From Branchiostoma lanceolatum (taxonomy: Eukaryota > Chordata > Leptocardii > Amphioxiformes > Branchiostomatidae): a DNA stretch of 64,000 nucleotides. The stretch is from positions 9,241,501 to 9,305,500 of the forward strand of contig NC_089736.1 of NCBI RefSeq assembly GCF_035083965.1, in the 5' to 3' direction. The position numbers and the translations under genes are program-made. Positions 1-21,638 of the stretch are shown here, piece by piece. A model generated the notes under the pieces. It had not been told where the DNA came from, searched no databases, and was given only the letters and a program-made list of their open reading frames with translations. Positions within the stretch are counted from its first letter, which is position 1, and every line of letters begins with the position of its first letter.

Positions 1-1019
1 TCGTTTCAAATAAGCCCTATGGAATTTCCTGCCAAAAGGTTTGAAGTGGAATTTCCTGTTCAAATGTTAAGACGTGTTCAAATACTACATATGGACTTGA
101 CTTGAGTTGATGAACTAATTCTAGTCTAGAATATATCTCAATCTTGTTGCCTTCAAACACATCGACTATATAAATATCAACAATAGAAGGTGGTAATTGA
201 ATTATAAATAATAAATGTCACGTTATATACAATCATGTAACGTTACATTGGAATAGACTAGTAGTTTCACTCATCATAAACATAAGTTGTAGCCATACGT
301 GAAGTCCAATGTATGTCACCTGATGTATGAGCCAACGGTCACAAAAACAAAACAAACAAACTTATTTATGATATAAGTTAATTACATCATATGACCATGT
401 TTTGTGTCAAATTTCCCGCCAATATCTTAACAAAGGATCCTTAAAAATAATTCAGACTTACGTTGTACGATGCTTTAGCTAGCTGCCGGGTCCGATCGCC
501 ATGTTATGACGGTTTAAATGGCTTTTTACCTGGTCAAAGTTTAACCGGGACATGGCGGACCCATGCCACACCTTCACTGCGGAAAACAAACTTTCTTCAG
601 TAAACAAATAAAATCCTTGAACGCCGCAAAACGTAGAAAACATATATCCATGTTATGCAAAAAGGAGAGCTTTTTAATCACAATAATCCATTGTAGAAAT
701 ATGCTTATTTTCATATATTGGACTTGTGATGAGTATGACGAATTTAATTGGATGATTCAATACTGAGTAAATGATGTTCAATTTCATGTGTTCTGATGTT
801 GTCATCCGCGCATCATGACCTCATTTAACCTTAGAAGTTTGGTACATTTAAACGGGGGAGGGGTATAATTTTATAACAATGAAAAGAGCAGAGATCACTA
901 CAATTTCTCAACGACAGCATTGAAATATAATTTTGATATTGAATACAGATTTTATACTTGTTGCAAATATTCTTTTTTGGGCTTAGATATTGTATTATTT
1001 CTTTCAAGTTCACTCCCCA
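1..1019. other. intergenic, no gene seen
   Basis: AT-rich sequence upstream of the KRIT1 gene. The open frames here are short and unlike any protein I know, and I see no RNA gene. The KRIT1 promoter should lie near its right end, but I cannot place a TATA box or a transcription start. Confidence 0.5.
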
Positions 1020-1128
1020 TATTACGTGAAGAATGGTATACTCCAAAGAGGGAAAGTCCAACATGGCGGCAAGGCGACCAAAAATTTGTCAGTGAACACA
1101 AACAAAAGTGAATTTCTGCAGAATAGAG
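1020..1128 (+). other. KRIT1: putative 5' non-coding exon of KRIT1
   Basis: Contains AACATGGCGGCAAGG, a YY1-like motif common near start sites of TATA-less promoters, and ends at a consensus donor (AGAG|GTAAGT, GT at 1129-1130). The next acceptor (TTTTTGTCCAG, ending 1680) precedes the exon that carries the KRIT1 start codon. The ATG at 1063 opens an 11-codon upstream ORF (stop at 1093-1095) and so cannot start KRIT1. The 5' limit is unknown. Confidence 0.4.
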
Positions 1129-1708
1129 GTAAGTGTTGCCTCTCTTTGTACCTCTTTCAATGATTAACAATATGAGGAGCCTTATTCATGCGATAATTAC
1201 AAGTTTTTATGTCAGAAAATGCTTGGTTAGACGAGAAATGACCGAAAATAACGGTCCCGTTTCCAAGCCAAGCTCTGCTATGTCCTGGGGCGTTTCTCGG
1301 TCTGTAATAAATAATTACCGCATTGCAGCTGTCGGCTTGACCAGACACCAGTCAGGCCAGTAAACCCCGAGGGGCTGGTCATTTGATTGATATGACAACC
1401 TTTCTATCAACTGTCCAGTTCGCACTTGTGCCTGTCAACAAAACCTGTTCCTTTTTGTCACAAAAATATGTCCAGTATTTTGACATTTTGCAAAGCTTTT
1501 CGACCTAACATTTCGTATTTTTCACTTCCCTCTAGCCTTTGGTAATTGTGTTTTTACAATGATTATCATCATTTCCCTATGGTTGCCAATTTCATTTTTT
1601 ATTTTATTTTTAGGGTTTGGGATTTGGATTTTTTTCTTATAAATCAAAAACAACAACAACTGATATTTGTTTTTGTCCAGTGGGTTGATGTTGTAGAAGA
1701 GGTGTGAC

Positions 1709-13068
<11,360 letters not shown>

Positions 13069-14807
13069 AATATAAAGACACTTTCAGCAAAACTCTAAGA
13101 GCAATAGTCCCACTTGCCTTTTCAAATATCTACATGTAGCTACATTTGGGTATGAGTCTGATACCACACAGGGTGGGCTGTTGTTCATCCTTTCCCCAGT
13201 ATAGAGCATTTCTGTAGAGTCATTGGTGTTTTGGACACCTACTGTATATGAAAGGCAGGATTCAGAGTTTCCTGCATACATGATGATAGCAGTCTGGTAC
13301 AACACTAAATGTAAAAGTAGTGTCTGTATGTGTCATCGATAGCTGATTTGTTAGACGAATGGTCACCGGATAAAGAGGTCACAGGTTTTGATTCCCGGCA
13401 TTCTTGGCAAAGCACCGTGTGCTTTGGACAGGCACTTTGCACAACTTCCTCTCTCCACCCAGGTGTAAAAGGGCACCTGACTTCAGTTGGGGAGGTAAAA
13501 GGCGGTGAAAGGAGAGGGTTGGGCTTCCCCTTCCAATACCATGCCCAAGACACACTGCCACAAAAGCCTCAAAAAAGCCCTGGGACCTTTACCTAGTTTA
13601 CTTTTGGGTCTGTATGCTTTAAGATGGTGTATAAGGCCCTGAAGGAATCATGGCATTTTACTACCATGCGGGGCTCTGTGCTTGCGACTGGTGTTGAAAG
13701 CCTTCCTGTGCTTGAGTGTAGTTCTGTTTTTAAATGGGCAAAGTGTCGTCAATCTGGGGTCTATTCACCTGGCTAGTTTTGATCAAAGATGATACAATTT
13801 TTGGCAATGCCTCAGCGGTGGGGCTATGTTACATGATAGTACATGTACCAATGGTGTTAAGTAAGTGCAAGAACATGGTACACTCAAAAAGATATACCAG
13901 CAATCTGTATGTCTTACATTTTTGATGTTCTTATCATTTTTCACTGGTTTGTCCCAACATTTTGCCGTATTTTGCTTGGCATGTTGTACATGTATATTCT
14001 GTGACTTATTCTATTAGTTCGAACTGAAAAAGATTGAAGAAAATACTTACATGAAAGTTGATATTTTTATTCATGAGTGTACAAAACCTCATCAATACTG
14101 CCACATTGCCACAATAATTTATATACATTAACTTATATTTTGATATCTTTAATATCTACTACATTGTTTGCTTATAAATAGATTGATATGCTTATATATG
14201 GCATCATAATTGATCATAAAATAAGTTTCAAAATCCCACAGGTCTTCAGAAACAAGATCAAAGACTCTTGTAACAAAGCTCCATGGTGTTCTATCCGATT
14301 TAAATACAATTGTAAATACCCACCACTTTGTACAAGTTATTGTAAACAATTCACCAGTCATTTACCTGTACATTTGTATGTTTCACTAGTCTTATTAGAA
14401 TATGTATTTCATTTAAATGTAACAGTAATCTTAATACACTCTAATAAAGTGTGCTGTATACTTGCTCAGCACATACATGTATTATATCCCACATGGTGTA
14501 TAAATTGCAATGTTGGTGAGTACTATGGTTAAAAAAGCTCTCTGCTCGCAGCCAAGAGATATTTACCTGCCAACGTTTTGTTTTCGGAAGGACAAAACTG
14601 ACAAGTTCTACTTCCCACTGCTAGGTGGCGCTGCTGTTGGAAGAATGTGGTCCCAAACGTGACTATGTTTGTATCCCCCCTCATCACGGTTGATGGCTGT
14701 AAACCATTGAATTACCAACCTGATGAAGCTATGTACGGTTGGTGAGTATTAATCTAGGGGAACATTAGGATTTAACCAAGTGTACAAGAGAAAATAACCA
14801 AAGGCCG
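13069..14807. other. KRIT1 3' region and gap to the NHL gene
   Basis: Convergent gap between KRIT1 (plus) and the NHL gene (minus). Apart from the SINE at 13330-13600 I see no gene. An AATAAA at 14443-14448 on the plus strand could end a long KRIT1 3' UTR, but it may be fortuitous. Confidence 0.45.
13330..13600 (+). repeat. SINE family A copy
   Basis: B-box-like GGTTTTGATTCCCGGC at about 13384-13399, followed by CACTTTGCACAACTTCCTCT, CCACCCAGGTGTAAAAGGGC, TTGGGGAGGTAAAAGGCGGT and GCCTCAAAAAAGCCCTGGGA. It lies 3' of KRIT1, perhaps within its 3' untranslated region. Confidence 0.65.
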
Positions 14808-16250
14808 TCAAAGTTTGTACCTGTAGACTTCCACGCAGTTGGTGCGGTAGTTGGCCACCAGCACATAGCGGTTCTGAGACACGCACATGTCGTACGGACT
14901 ACCCAAGTGCCGCCTAGCGACCGCCCTCTGGTACGACAGCGTCAGCCCGTCCTCGCACGTGTCGTACTTGAAGATCTGAATCCTACTGTCGTAGTGATTG
15001 GCCACGATGATGGTCTGATCTTGCTTGTCAATGGCAATCCCCGACGGTCCCTCGAACTCCCCGTCTTCAGGCCCCCTCTCTCCGTAACTGAACTCTTCCT
15101 CCCCGCTGAAGTTGAAAGCCACGACTTCGTTGTCTTCAATGTCGGTGACCAAGATGAGGCAACGCTTCTGATCCACCACAACGTACCTCGGCGCTTCTAA
15201 CTTGTCCTTTCCTATCTGCTTTATGATGCTTAACCTTCCGCCATCCACCCTCAGAAGGAGAATGCTGTTGCTGTAGTTATCGACGACGACCAGAACTTGC
15301 CCCGGTTCCTTACTCAAGAGTGGTATCTCCTGCTTGAACCCTTCGGAAATGACCTTAAGGCCGCACGGGTTGAACCTGGTCCGCCCGTCCTCGAGAGGAT
15401 ATTTGTTGACCAGTTCACCTGATTTGGTAAACTTCATCACACATTCGTCCGACCAGGATGAGATAAAGTAGTTCCCATCGTCGTCGGCGTCTAGCCCCAT
15501 GGAGATCTTACAGTTGGTCCGAAATGATTTGAGAAACGTTCCCTGGTCGTCGAAGACTTGGACCCGGCTGTTTCCTTGGTCTACGATCGCTATGTGACCG
15601 CTCGGCCGGACTGCCATTCCCGTGGGGCCGTCGAACTCTCCGTGTTGCCGCCCGAACCTACCGAATGTGAGGTAAGGCGTGTCTTTAAGTCCTGCCATCT
15701 TTGCCGACAGTCCGCCCGCCTTACCAACAACATTCTCCAGCAAGCCCAGGCCAGGGGATTGGATGAACTTCACAACTCCGGAAACGGGGAGATACGTTTT
15801 CTCTATCATGGCACCAAAGCTAGCCGTGATCTTTTCTTTCATTTCCTCCAATTCTTCGTCAGTGGCTTTTCGCTCTGGTTTTAAGGTCTCTTCACACATG
15901 TTCGCTGAGTTCTTCAATGTAGCCTTCTGGAACATCATGGCCGCCTTTTGGGATCTGAGTTCCGTCTTTCTTTCCTGACAAGACTTGTCGATCTCTTCAA
16001 GGACTTCTTTCTCCCTGTCGTCAACCATTCGTCTCAGAGTCTGAAAATATTTCGTCGCTTCGGCTCTGGCAGTTACTCCCGACGGGTCTATCTTCTCGAT
16101 TTCTTCCTTCACACGTTCTAAACCCGTCTCTACATCCACCATTCGCAGGTCTAACCTTTGCCCCAGAATCGCCAGGTTTTTCCTGCAGTCTTGCGGATGC
16201 ACTTCATCTTCCGGCTTCTTTAGTTTGACCAGATTTAGAAACCTCTGCAT
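14808..16250 (-). CDS. coiled-coil and NHL-repeat protein (TRIM-NHL-like, no RING/B-box seen)
   Basis: Single-exon frame of 480 aa. Residues about 35-150 are charged and helical with heptad character (ETGLERVKEEIEKI, REKEVLEEIDKSCQERKTEL, DEELEEMKEKI), like the B-box C-terminal coiled coil of TRIM proteins. From about 196 a six-repeat NHL propeller follows: GRQHGEFDGPTGMAV..GHIAIVDQGNSRVQVF, then GERGPEDGEFEGPSGIAI..TIIVANHYDSRIQIF, ending VLVANYRTNCVEVYRY. NHL propellers bind RNA or protein. TRIM-NHL proteins are ubiquitin ligases through an N-terminal RING, which is absent from this frame. The frame stays open upstream of the first Met to an acceptor-like CTTACAG (exon would start at 16284), so a 5' exon with RING/B-box is possible, though none was recognised in the next kilobase. 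Lancelets have a large family of such genes; the exact orthologue is not assigned. Confidence 0.85.
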   Translation of the reverse strand: MQRFLNLVKLKKPEDEVHPQDCRKNLAILGQRLDLRMVDVETGLERVKEEIEKIDPSGVTARAEATKYFQTLRRMVDDREKEVLEEIDKSCQERKTELRSQKAAMMFQKATLKNSANMCEETLKPERKATDEELEEMKEKITASFGAMIEKTYLPVSGVVKFIQSPGLGLLENVVGKAGGLSAKMAGLKDTPYLTFGRFGRQHGEFDGPTGMAVRPSGHIAIVDQGNSRVQVFDDQGTFLKSFRTNCKISMGLDADDDGNYFISSWSDECVMKFTKSGELVNKYPLEDGRTRFNPCGLKVISEGFKQEIPLLSKEPGQVLVVVDNYSNSILLLRVDGGRLSIIKQIGKDKLEAPRYVVVDQKRCLILVTDIEDNEVVAFNFSGEEEFSYGERGPEDGEFEGPSGIAIDKQDQTIIVANHYDSRIQIFKYDTCEDGLTLSYQRAVARRHLGSPYDMCVSQNRYVLVANYRTNCVEVYRYKL

Positions 16251-16576
16251 GGCTGAAGCAGCTCTCGACAGACTGTCTTTTGCACTGTAAGTTTTAGAAC
16301 TGCCGCTTCTGTTGTATTAATGAAAAATGAATAAATGCGTCTATTACAAATTCTAGCCTGAAGACTAGTTGCGAATAACAAAATAGATACAATCAATGGA
16401 GAACAATTACACTGTGATATGTAGCTTCTCTACTTTGAATTGCTAATGTGGTAAATCCAAACTCGAGGGGCTTGTCCTTCGAAAACTGCGTCGTTGTTTA
16501 GCCGTCCGTTCTTTCGTTAGGCTATGGCTTCTACTAACTACTACCAGTTGACTATCTCCTGTAGTGCTTCTACAGT

Positions 16577-16632
16577 TGTGTGGCCCAAGGGCTATAGAAA
16601 CGGAGATTGGCGCCGTCCTATACACCATATGT
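16577..16632 (+). repeat. SINE family B fragment
   Basis: GTGTGGCCCAAGGGCTATAG, AAACGGAGATTGGCGCC and CTATACACCATATG; the most conserved module of family B, without the tRNA-like head. Confidence 0.6.
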
Positions 16633-17817
16633 TGTGGGAATGACTTTAGCTTCTACTCACTGTGGTTTCTACTGTTTTAGTCCACGTTGCCACCACGCCC
16701 GAATTCCTGTCCCGTTTATATTATGTAAGCTGGTTCTTCTGCTTCTGGCTGTTGTTTCTCCCCGCGAATTTTTCCTGTGTTGTACATAGAACTAATGCTG
16801 ATGTCTTTAGTGTTGTCGTTTCTTCGGTTCAAGTCAAAGTTGTGTGTCTGCGTTATTCCACGGAAAACAACTGAATCTCGAGATCTCTTTCCCGTACCGT
16901 ATAGTGGTGCCGGGGGCTGTTGTGATGATTATATAAAATGGCTACTCAGGAATCTACGCCGTCGTTGTAGCATGAAAATCACCATTTATCGTAATAGAAA
17001 CAGATGCCTACGTACAAAGTTATGAAGTCAGGTTGACAATGATGGTAGAGTTCTGCGAATGTTTCGCCTAAGATTGCCAATGTCTGTCGATCCGTTGTAT
17101 AAACGATCTCTGCGTGTAGACCGATGTTTCTAGAACAGCCCGGCATCGGTGACACAAAACCAGTTTGTCAAGTTTTCGTTAACTCATTCCGTGACCCTTA
17201 CTGGCTCCTTCCACATGCATGACTCACCAAAGCCTGTATCAACAAGTTGTTTAACCAATCGACAGGTTTTTTGTTTGTGCCGATAGGAAAAACGTCAAGA
17301 TACACAAATACTAAAGCTGCAATGATCTAGATTGTATTAAGGACTGCATGGGCAAGTTCTGTCTTTACGCAGTAGGGTGACACTGACTTGATCTTATGGC
17401 TCGCACCCACGCGCGCATCTATGGCTGGGTTACGCAAACGTTTTTGAGTCGAATTGGCGGCTCCAAGTCGACTCCGAAAATGCATGTGAAAACTCAGTCT
17501 ATTTTCGTCAATTTCAAAAGAAAGGAAAAAGAGGCTGTGTCCATCTTTTACAAGTAAGATATTTGTGACAATACCGTCAACATCATTGAATGGTCTGCCA
17601 TCTATGTCGGGCAGGGTTGGGTTGGGTTGACTTTAGTCAGGTCACCGTGTCTGTTATTTGGTAGAAACTTGAACTTGAAAACACAGGTTTTGAAGCCGAA
17701 CGCCCCCTGTTGTAAACGTTTCAGTGTTTCTATCTCGATCTCTCTCTCTTCGGTTGAACTGAAAACATAATTCTCGAGACCAGGCGTAGCGCTTTTTCGA
17801 TATCCATGACTTATATC
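16633..17817. other. no gene seen
   Basis: Upstream side of the minus-strand NHL gene. Both strands were read for zinc-finger exons (spaced Cys/His pairs) that could supply a RING or B-box; none was recognised. A minus-strand frame at 17602-17922 runs into the repeat at 17818 and is not credible as a gene. Confidence 0.4.
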
Positions 17818-17965
17818 TAAGCACACCGGGTCACCCCTACCCTTCTCGATAGGTGTGTTAGGTTCTTTTATGTGCAGTGTCATGATGCATGATGCTTCCC
17901 CATACTTGAAGACCTCTTCCAAACGGACAAATACAACCCCAAGTCCGAGCGGGGTTCGAAGCTCC
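17818..17965 (+). repeat. dispersed repeat D, copy 1
   Basis: AAGCACACCGGGTCACCCCT then CTCGATAGGTGTGTTAGGTT and CTTTTATGTGCAG, followed by CCAAACGGACAAATACAACC. The same order of short blocks occurs at 33640-33780 (minus) and 41974-42130 (plus). Class unknown. Confidence 0.6.
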
Positions 17966-18419
17966 GCCCTCTGGATCCAGTGGATTTTAGCGCATGTCTG
18001 GCTAATGCTTCGTTGCTTGCCTCAATTACCTCAAGCGGAATACGCATTTGGATGTCGAAGTGAAGTATTGTATAAATTAAATGAAAGAAATAACTAGATA
18101 CAGGAAACCCGCCTAATCTGGATTAAAAAGGCGAAGGTACGACAACTTGTGCATCTGTTGCCTGTGTATCTATGGATTGTTGTATCATACATTTAGAAAT
18201 GTGCAAATTCTAGCTTTGAAACTGCAAATTCAGTGGGGAAAGTTCTTTCATCAAGCGCAGTTTACGCGTCTGTGCAAATAGTAGGAGGACGAACGTTGAT
18301 AATTAAGGTTTAAATCTCCCCTCCCCTGGACGATGTAATGGAATAACCCTCACAACGTCATCATCCAGGATGTACACCTGTTACAGACGATACCATTTCC
18401 GGTTTTGACCCCAGTCCAT

Positions 18420-18599
18420 CGCTCCGCCCATATTCATGTCAGTTTGATTGACACTGACCCCAATGTCTCAGCTGGACGGCTCCAAAATAGCGGCGAGCAT
18501 TTTTGGCTGCGGGTCTAATTTCACCACAACACCGAGGCTGACGGGCTGGGACCGTAGGAGAGTGAGCTTAGAGGCTACGGAACATCAAGTTTTACAAGG
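18420..18599 (+). other. possible 5' exon of the kelch gene
   Basis: A GC-rich stretch with a GC box (GCTCCGCCCATATT) just upstream contains an open frame ending at a good donor (TTTTACAAG|GTAAAG, GT at 18600-18601). The kelch start codon exon has an upstream acceptor at 23861-23862 (CACCAACAG). Joining the two would give a 5.2-kb intron spanning two DNA elements. This is inference only; the first kelch exon may instead lie near 23.7 kb. Confidence 0.25.
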
Positions 18600-18601
18600 T
18601 A

Positions 18602-19710
18602 AAGCACGTTTTGGGGTGGGGGGTATGGTTCTTTTGTTTTAGGTGAATATTGCTGTTTATAAAGTTCCTGCAGAAATGTTTTGTTTTTTTCTTTTCTTTT
18701 CTTTTAGGAAGGAGATGACATTGATGTCAATATAAGGTAGAAATCGTGTTGTTTTTAGCTCCAAGCCGATGTATTTTCTTAACGTCTTTTGTTACGTTTT
18801 GTAAGTTTGTAAATGGACAAGACGCACAAGAAAAGACTACAAAACCGTCATAAAGAAATGTGGAAAGAATGTTGGGGATTTGGGACTGTGCATCTGCTTG
18901 TAAATCAATGCTATTGGTATTATGTTTGTAATGATACCATTAAACTCAGTGATTCCCTATGACATTGCGCATGTCGATAGTGTTGCCAAATGCGTCAACG
19001 GTTGTGCGATGCTGACACGGGCTACATATATATCTCTATTCGCTCATATTTCGAGTTGGATACGATGGAGGAAAGATTGGGGTGGGGTGTGTTACGTAAG
19101 ATGGTTAATTTATATTCAGCTGGGATTATTAGATCAACAGACCGCTGTTATGCGCGACATATCAATGCTAATACATAAAACATGCATTCCAAACTATAAT
19201 CATTGTACATGTTTAAATTTGCCCAGCACACGTCTTTACGTAACATGTATCTATTTCATATCATTTTTTCTTTCTTATGCCAGTATTAGTTTCAGTAGAA
19301 TTTTACCACTAGTACATAAAAGTGTATCATGATCGTAAAGCTTTAAATCACAAATTTCCAACTTCACATCCAATATATCATAATATAGTAGATAAATGGA
19401 GTCATTCAAAATATCTCTGCTCACGTGCTCCTACCCAAAGATAAGACATTGCTGAGATAACCAGCGTGACTCCAGTAATCTCCTACAATCCTCCCTCCAT
19501 CAACAGCTCACCTAATCTCGACAGTTGCGACTTATAGGACTAGATACGACCCTGTAAACTATCAGTCGTTATCTTGATACAGATATTCATCCTTGCCAGG
19601 ACAGAAATTAAAGACAGGAAGGAATCTAACTGAAGATATCGCAGCTGACTATACTTTCATTTCTCATTAAATCTTAGAATCAGTTTGCAATTTAAAGAAA
19701 TTACTAAATA
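18602..19710. other. no gene seen
   Basis: AT-rich. The 136-codon plus-strand frame at 18922-19332 has no recognisable domain and a composition typical of chance. No RNA gene recognised. Confidence 0.4.
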
Positions 19711-20663
19711 CTCTGTTGGGTTAAGGCAGCCCAGGCTCTAAAATTCGTGTTCGAGTTCGGCCGCGTGCCTGGCCAGCGGCTCGGCCGAACTCGAACACGG
19801 TTCGAAATGTTCCACTACGGAGTAGTTCGGGGGACGCAAGGTCTATTACAGTACCCAATCATATATCTCATCTTAGGTGTACGTATAGGTACAAAATTGA
19901 TTTATAGGCCATGATTTGGATTGTATTACATTCTAAATGTATCAATCAAATGGTTTGGAAGTTGTCTCCTCCTCGAACATGAGCCGCGCCGAGTCCTACT
20001 AGCGCTGATTTGACGGAGGTGTTCCAAATAGAACAGGGGGTTCTATATGTTCGATATGGCGTTCGAAGGGAACGGTCGTTACGTCACAGGTGTTGGATTT
20101 CGCGGGAGACAACGAGCTGCTTGCGTGGGATCGGGTTATGACTTTTACGGCTTTACGCGCAGCTCAAAACAACATACTTGATCTTTGGAGTAATTAAATA
20201 TCATTCATTATCGCTTTCTTATCAAAATTGTCCGAGGCTATTTTGCATAGCTTTTAATTTTTTTTTAACTGGGGCGAATTTTAAACAAAATATGACCCAA
20301 AAATAGTGGTTTCTGATGTTTTGGGCCCAAAAAAACAATGTAATCGTCATTTTGAACAAAATAGCCTCGGACAAAAATGATTTGTATTGGGATAGCTCTC
20401 TTCTTGTAAAATATCATGATGAAAGGTGGTGTTACCGCCTGCGCGCATAAATCCATGAAATACACAGCTTTTTTAACCAAAATGTGTATTTCTAACCCAA
20501 AATCCAGCTGTAGAAAAACTAAAGTAACATTTATTCAATGTGTTTTAAGTAGTTCTAAAACTGTGTGAAGTTTCATCGTGGTGCGACAAGGCTATCGGAA
20601 GTTACAGGATATGTATTGATATGTATGGAATAATACTTCCTGGGCCGCCTTAACCCAACTGAG
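19711..20663. mobile_element. 953-bp DNA element with 25-bp TIRs and TA flanks
   Basis: The ends are CTCTGTTGGGTTAAGGCAGC and the inverse of CTCAGTTGGGTTAAGGCGGC (both continuing CCAGG), flanked by TA at 19709-19710 and 20664-20665, as for Tc1/mariner-type elements. No transposase frame. Near the left end, CGTGTTCGAGTTCGGCCG (19746-19763) and its exact inverse (19782-19799) form an 18-bp stem with an 18-nt loop. Further in, TTGTCCGAGGCTATTTTG (20228-20245) and its exact inverse (20357-20374) enclose about 110 bp. Confidence 0.7.
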
Positions 20664-21638
20664 TAGTTGCAAATAAGTTAGAAGCAAATTTCCTGTAAAG
20701 AAAGCATTGAAATAAACGTCATCGTCAACTGATTCTGTGTACAGCAAGACGAATTCAAGAGAAAGATAATGTATTCTTTGCAAGAATTTGTCTTCTTCAC
20801 ATAATAAAATAGGTTACTATATATCTAGAGTTCCATTAGAAGTAAACAGACCAGGCTGCCTGTGTGATCTAGAATGTGACAAATATGGGAACGGATTTAG
20901 AATAGCCCAGTGTTTTTAGGAACTAAATACGCGCCACATTTCAATACGTCTATAGGGGCTCACATCTTGTCCTGTGTGACCTATATCCCCGATAGAGGCC
21001 ATTAGAAACGTATTAAGTAAGGATATAGTTTCCAAAGTATTTGGATTACTAGATCTTTAGAGCTTTAGATTGGTTTAAGTACTTTCTTATGTAAGTGATA
21101 TCGGAAATTCCAAAAGAGTACTCTTATAGATTGGCTGCTTCTACCGTCTTAGTTGGTCATCCTTAAAACATTTTTAAAACAGTATCATGAGATGGTAAGA
21201 ATATGAAATCGAATTATGATTATTTCTAATAGAGTATGACACTTCGGTTCAGAATCTATTCGTTAATTGCAGAAGATTTCTCAATAATCTAAAGAAAACA
21301 GCGGAACACGCCAGATTGACAGCCATTGGCCGCCCATGTTGTTCACAGATAATCTAATCAAAAATGTTTAAATAGTCTTTATATAACCATTAGAGACAGC
21401 TTGTCTTTGATAACCTTTTTCGTGGCTGATGAAACATACATGCCTAATTAAACTGTGTTTTACCAGGCAACAGTACTTTAATCAGCGATATGCAGGGGCT
21501 GACCACGGAAATAATATGTTATGTAATTTTTACAGTCTGTCCATCGCTGTAGAGTGCAAGGTCCTAATACATGTAGTAGGTTGCCAGCACAACTCCCAAT
21601 GAAACAGAGGATAGTAGTCACGTGACTATATCAGAATA
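20664..21638. other. no gene seen
   Basis: AT-rich sequence between two DNA elements. No convincing coding, RNA or repeat feature found. Confidence 0.4.

Noticed and set aside
15558..15978. plus-strand frames of about 100 codons
   Set aside because: They are antisense shadows of the NHL-repeat coding sequence.
17602..17922. 106-codon minus-strand frame
   Set aside because: Half of it is dispersed repeat D, the same blocks occur at 33640 and 41974 in other frames, and it has no recognised domain.
18922..19332. 136-codon plus-strand frame
   Set aside because: No domain, no splice context, composition typical of chance in AT-rich DNA.
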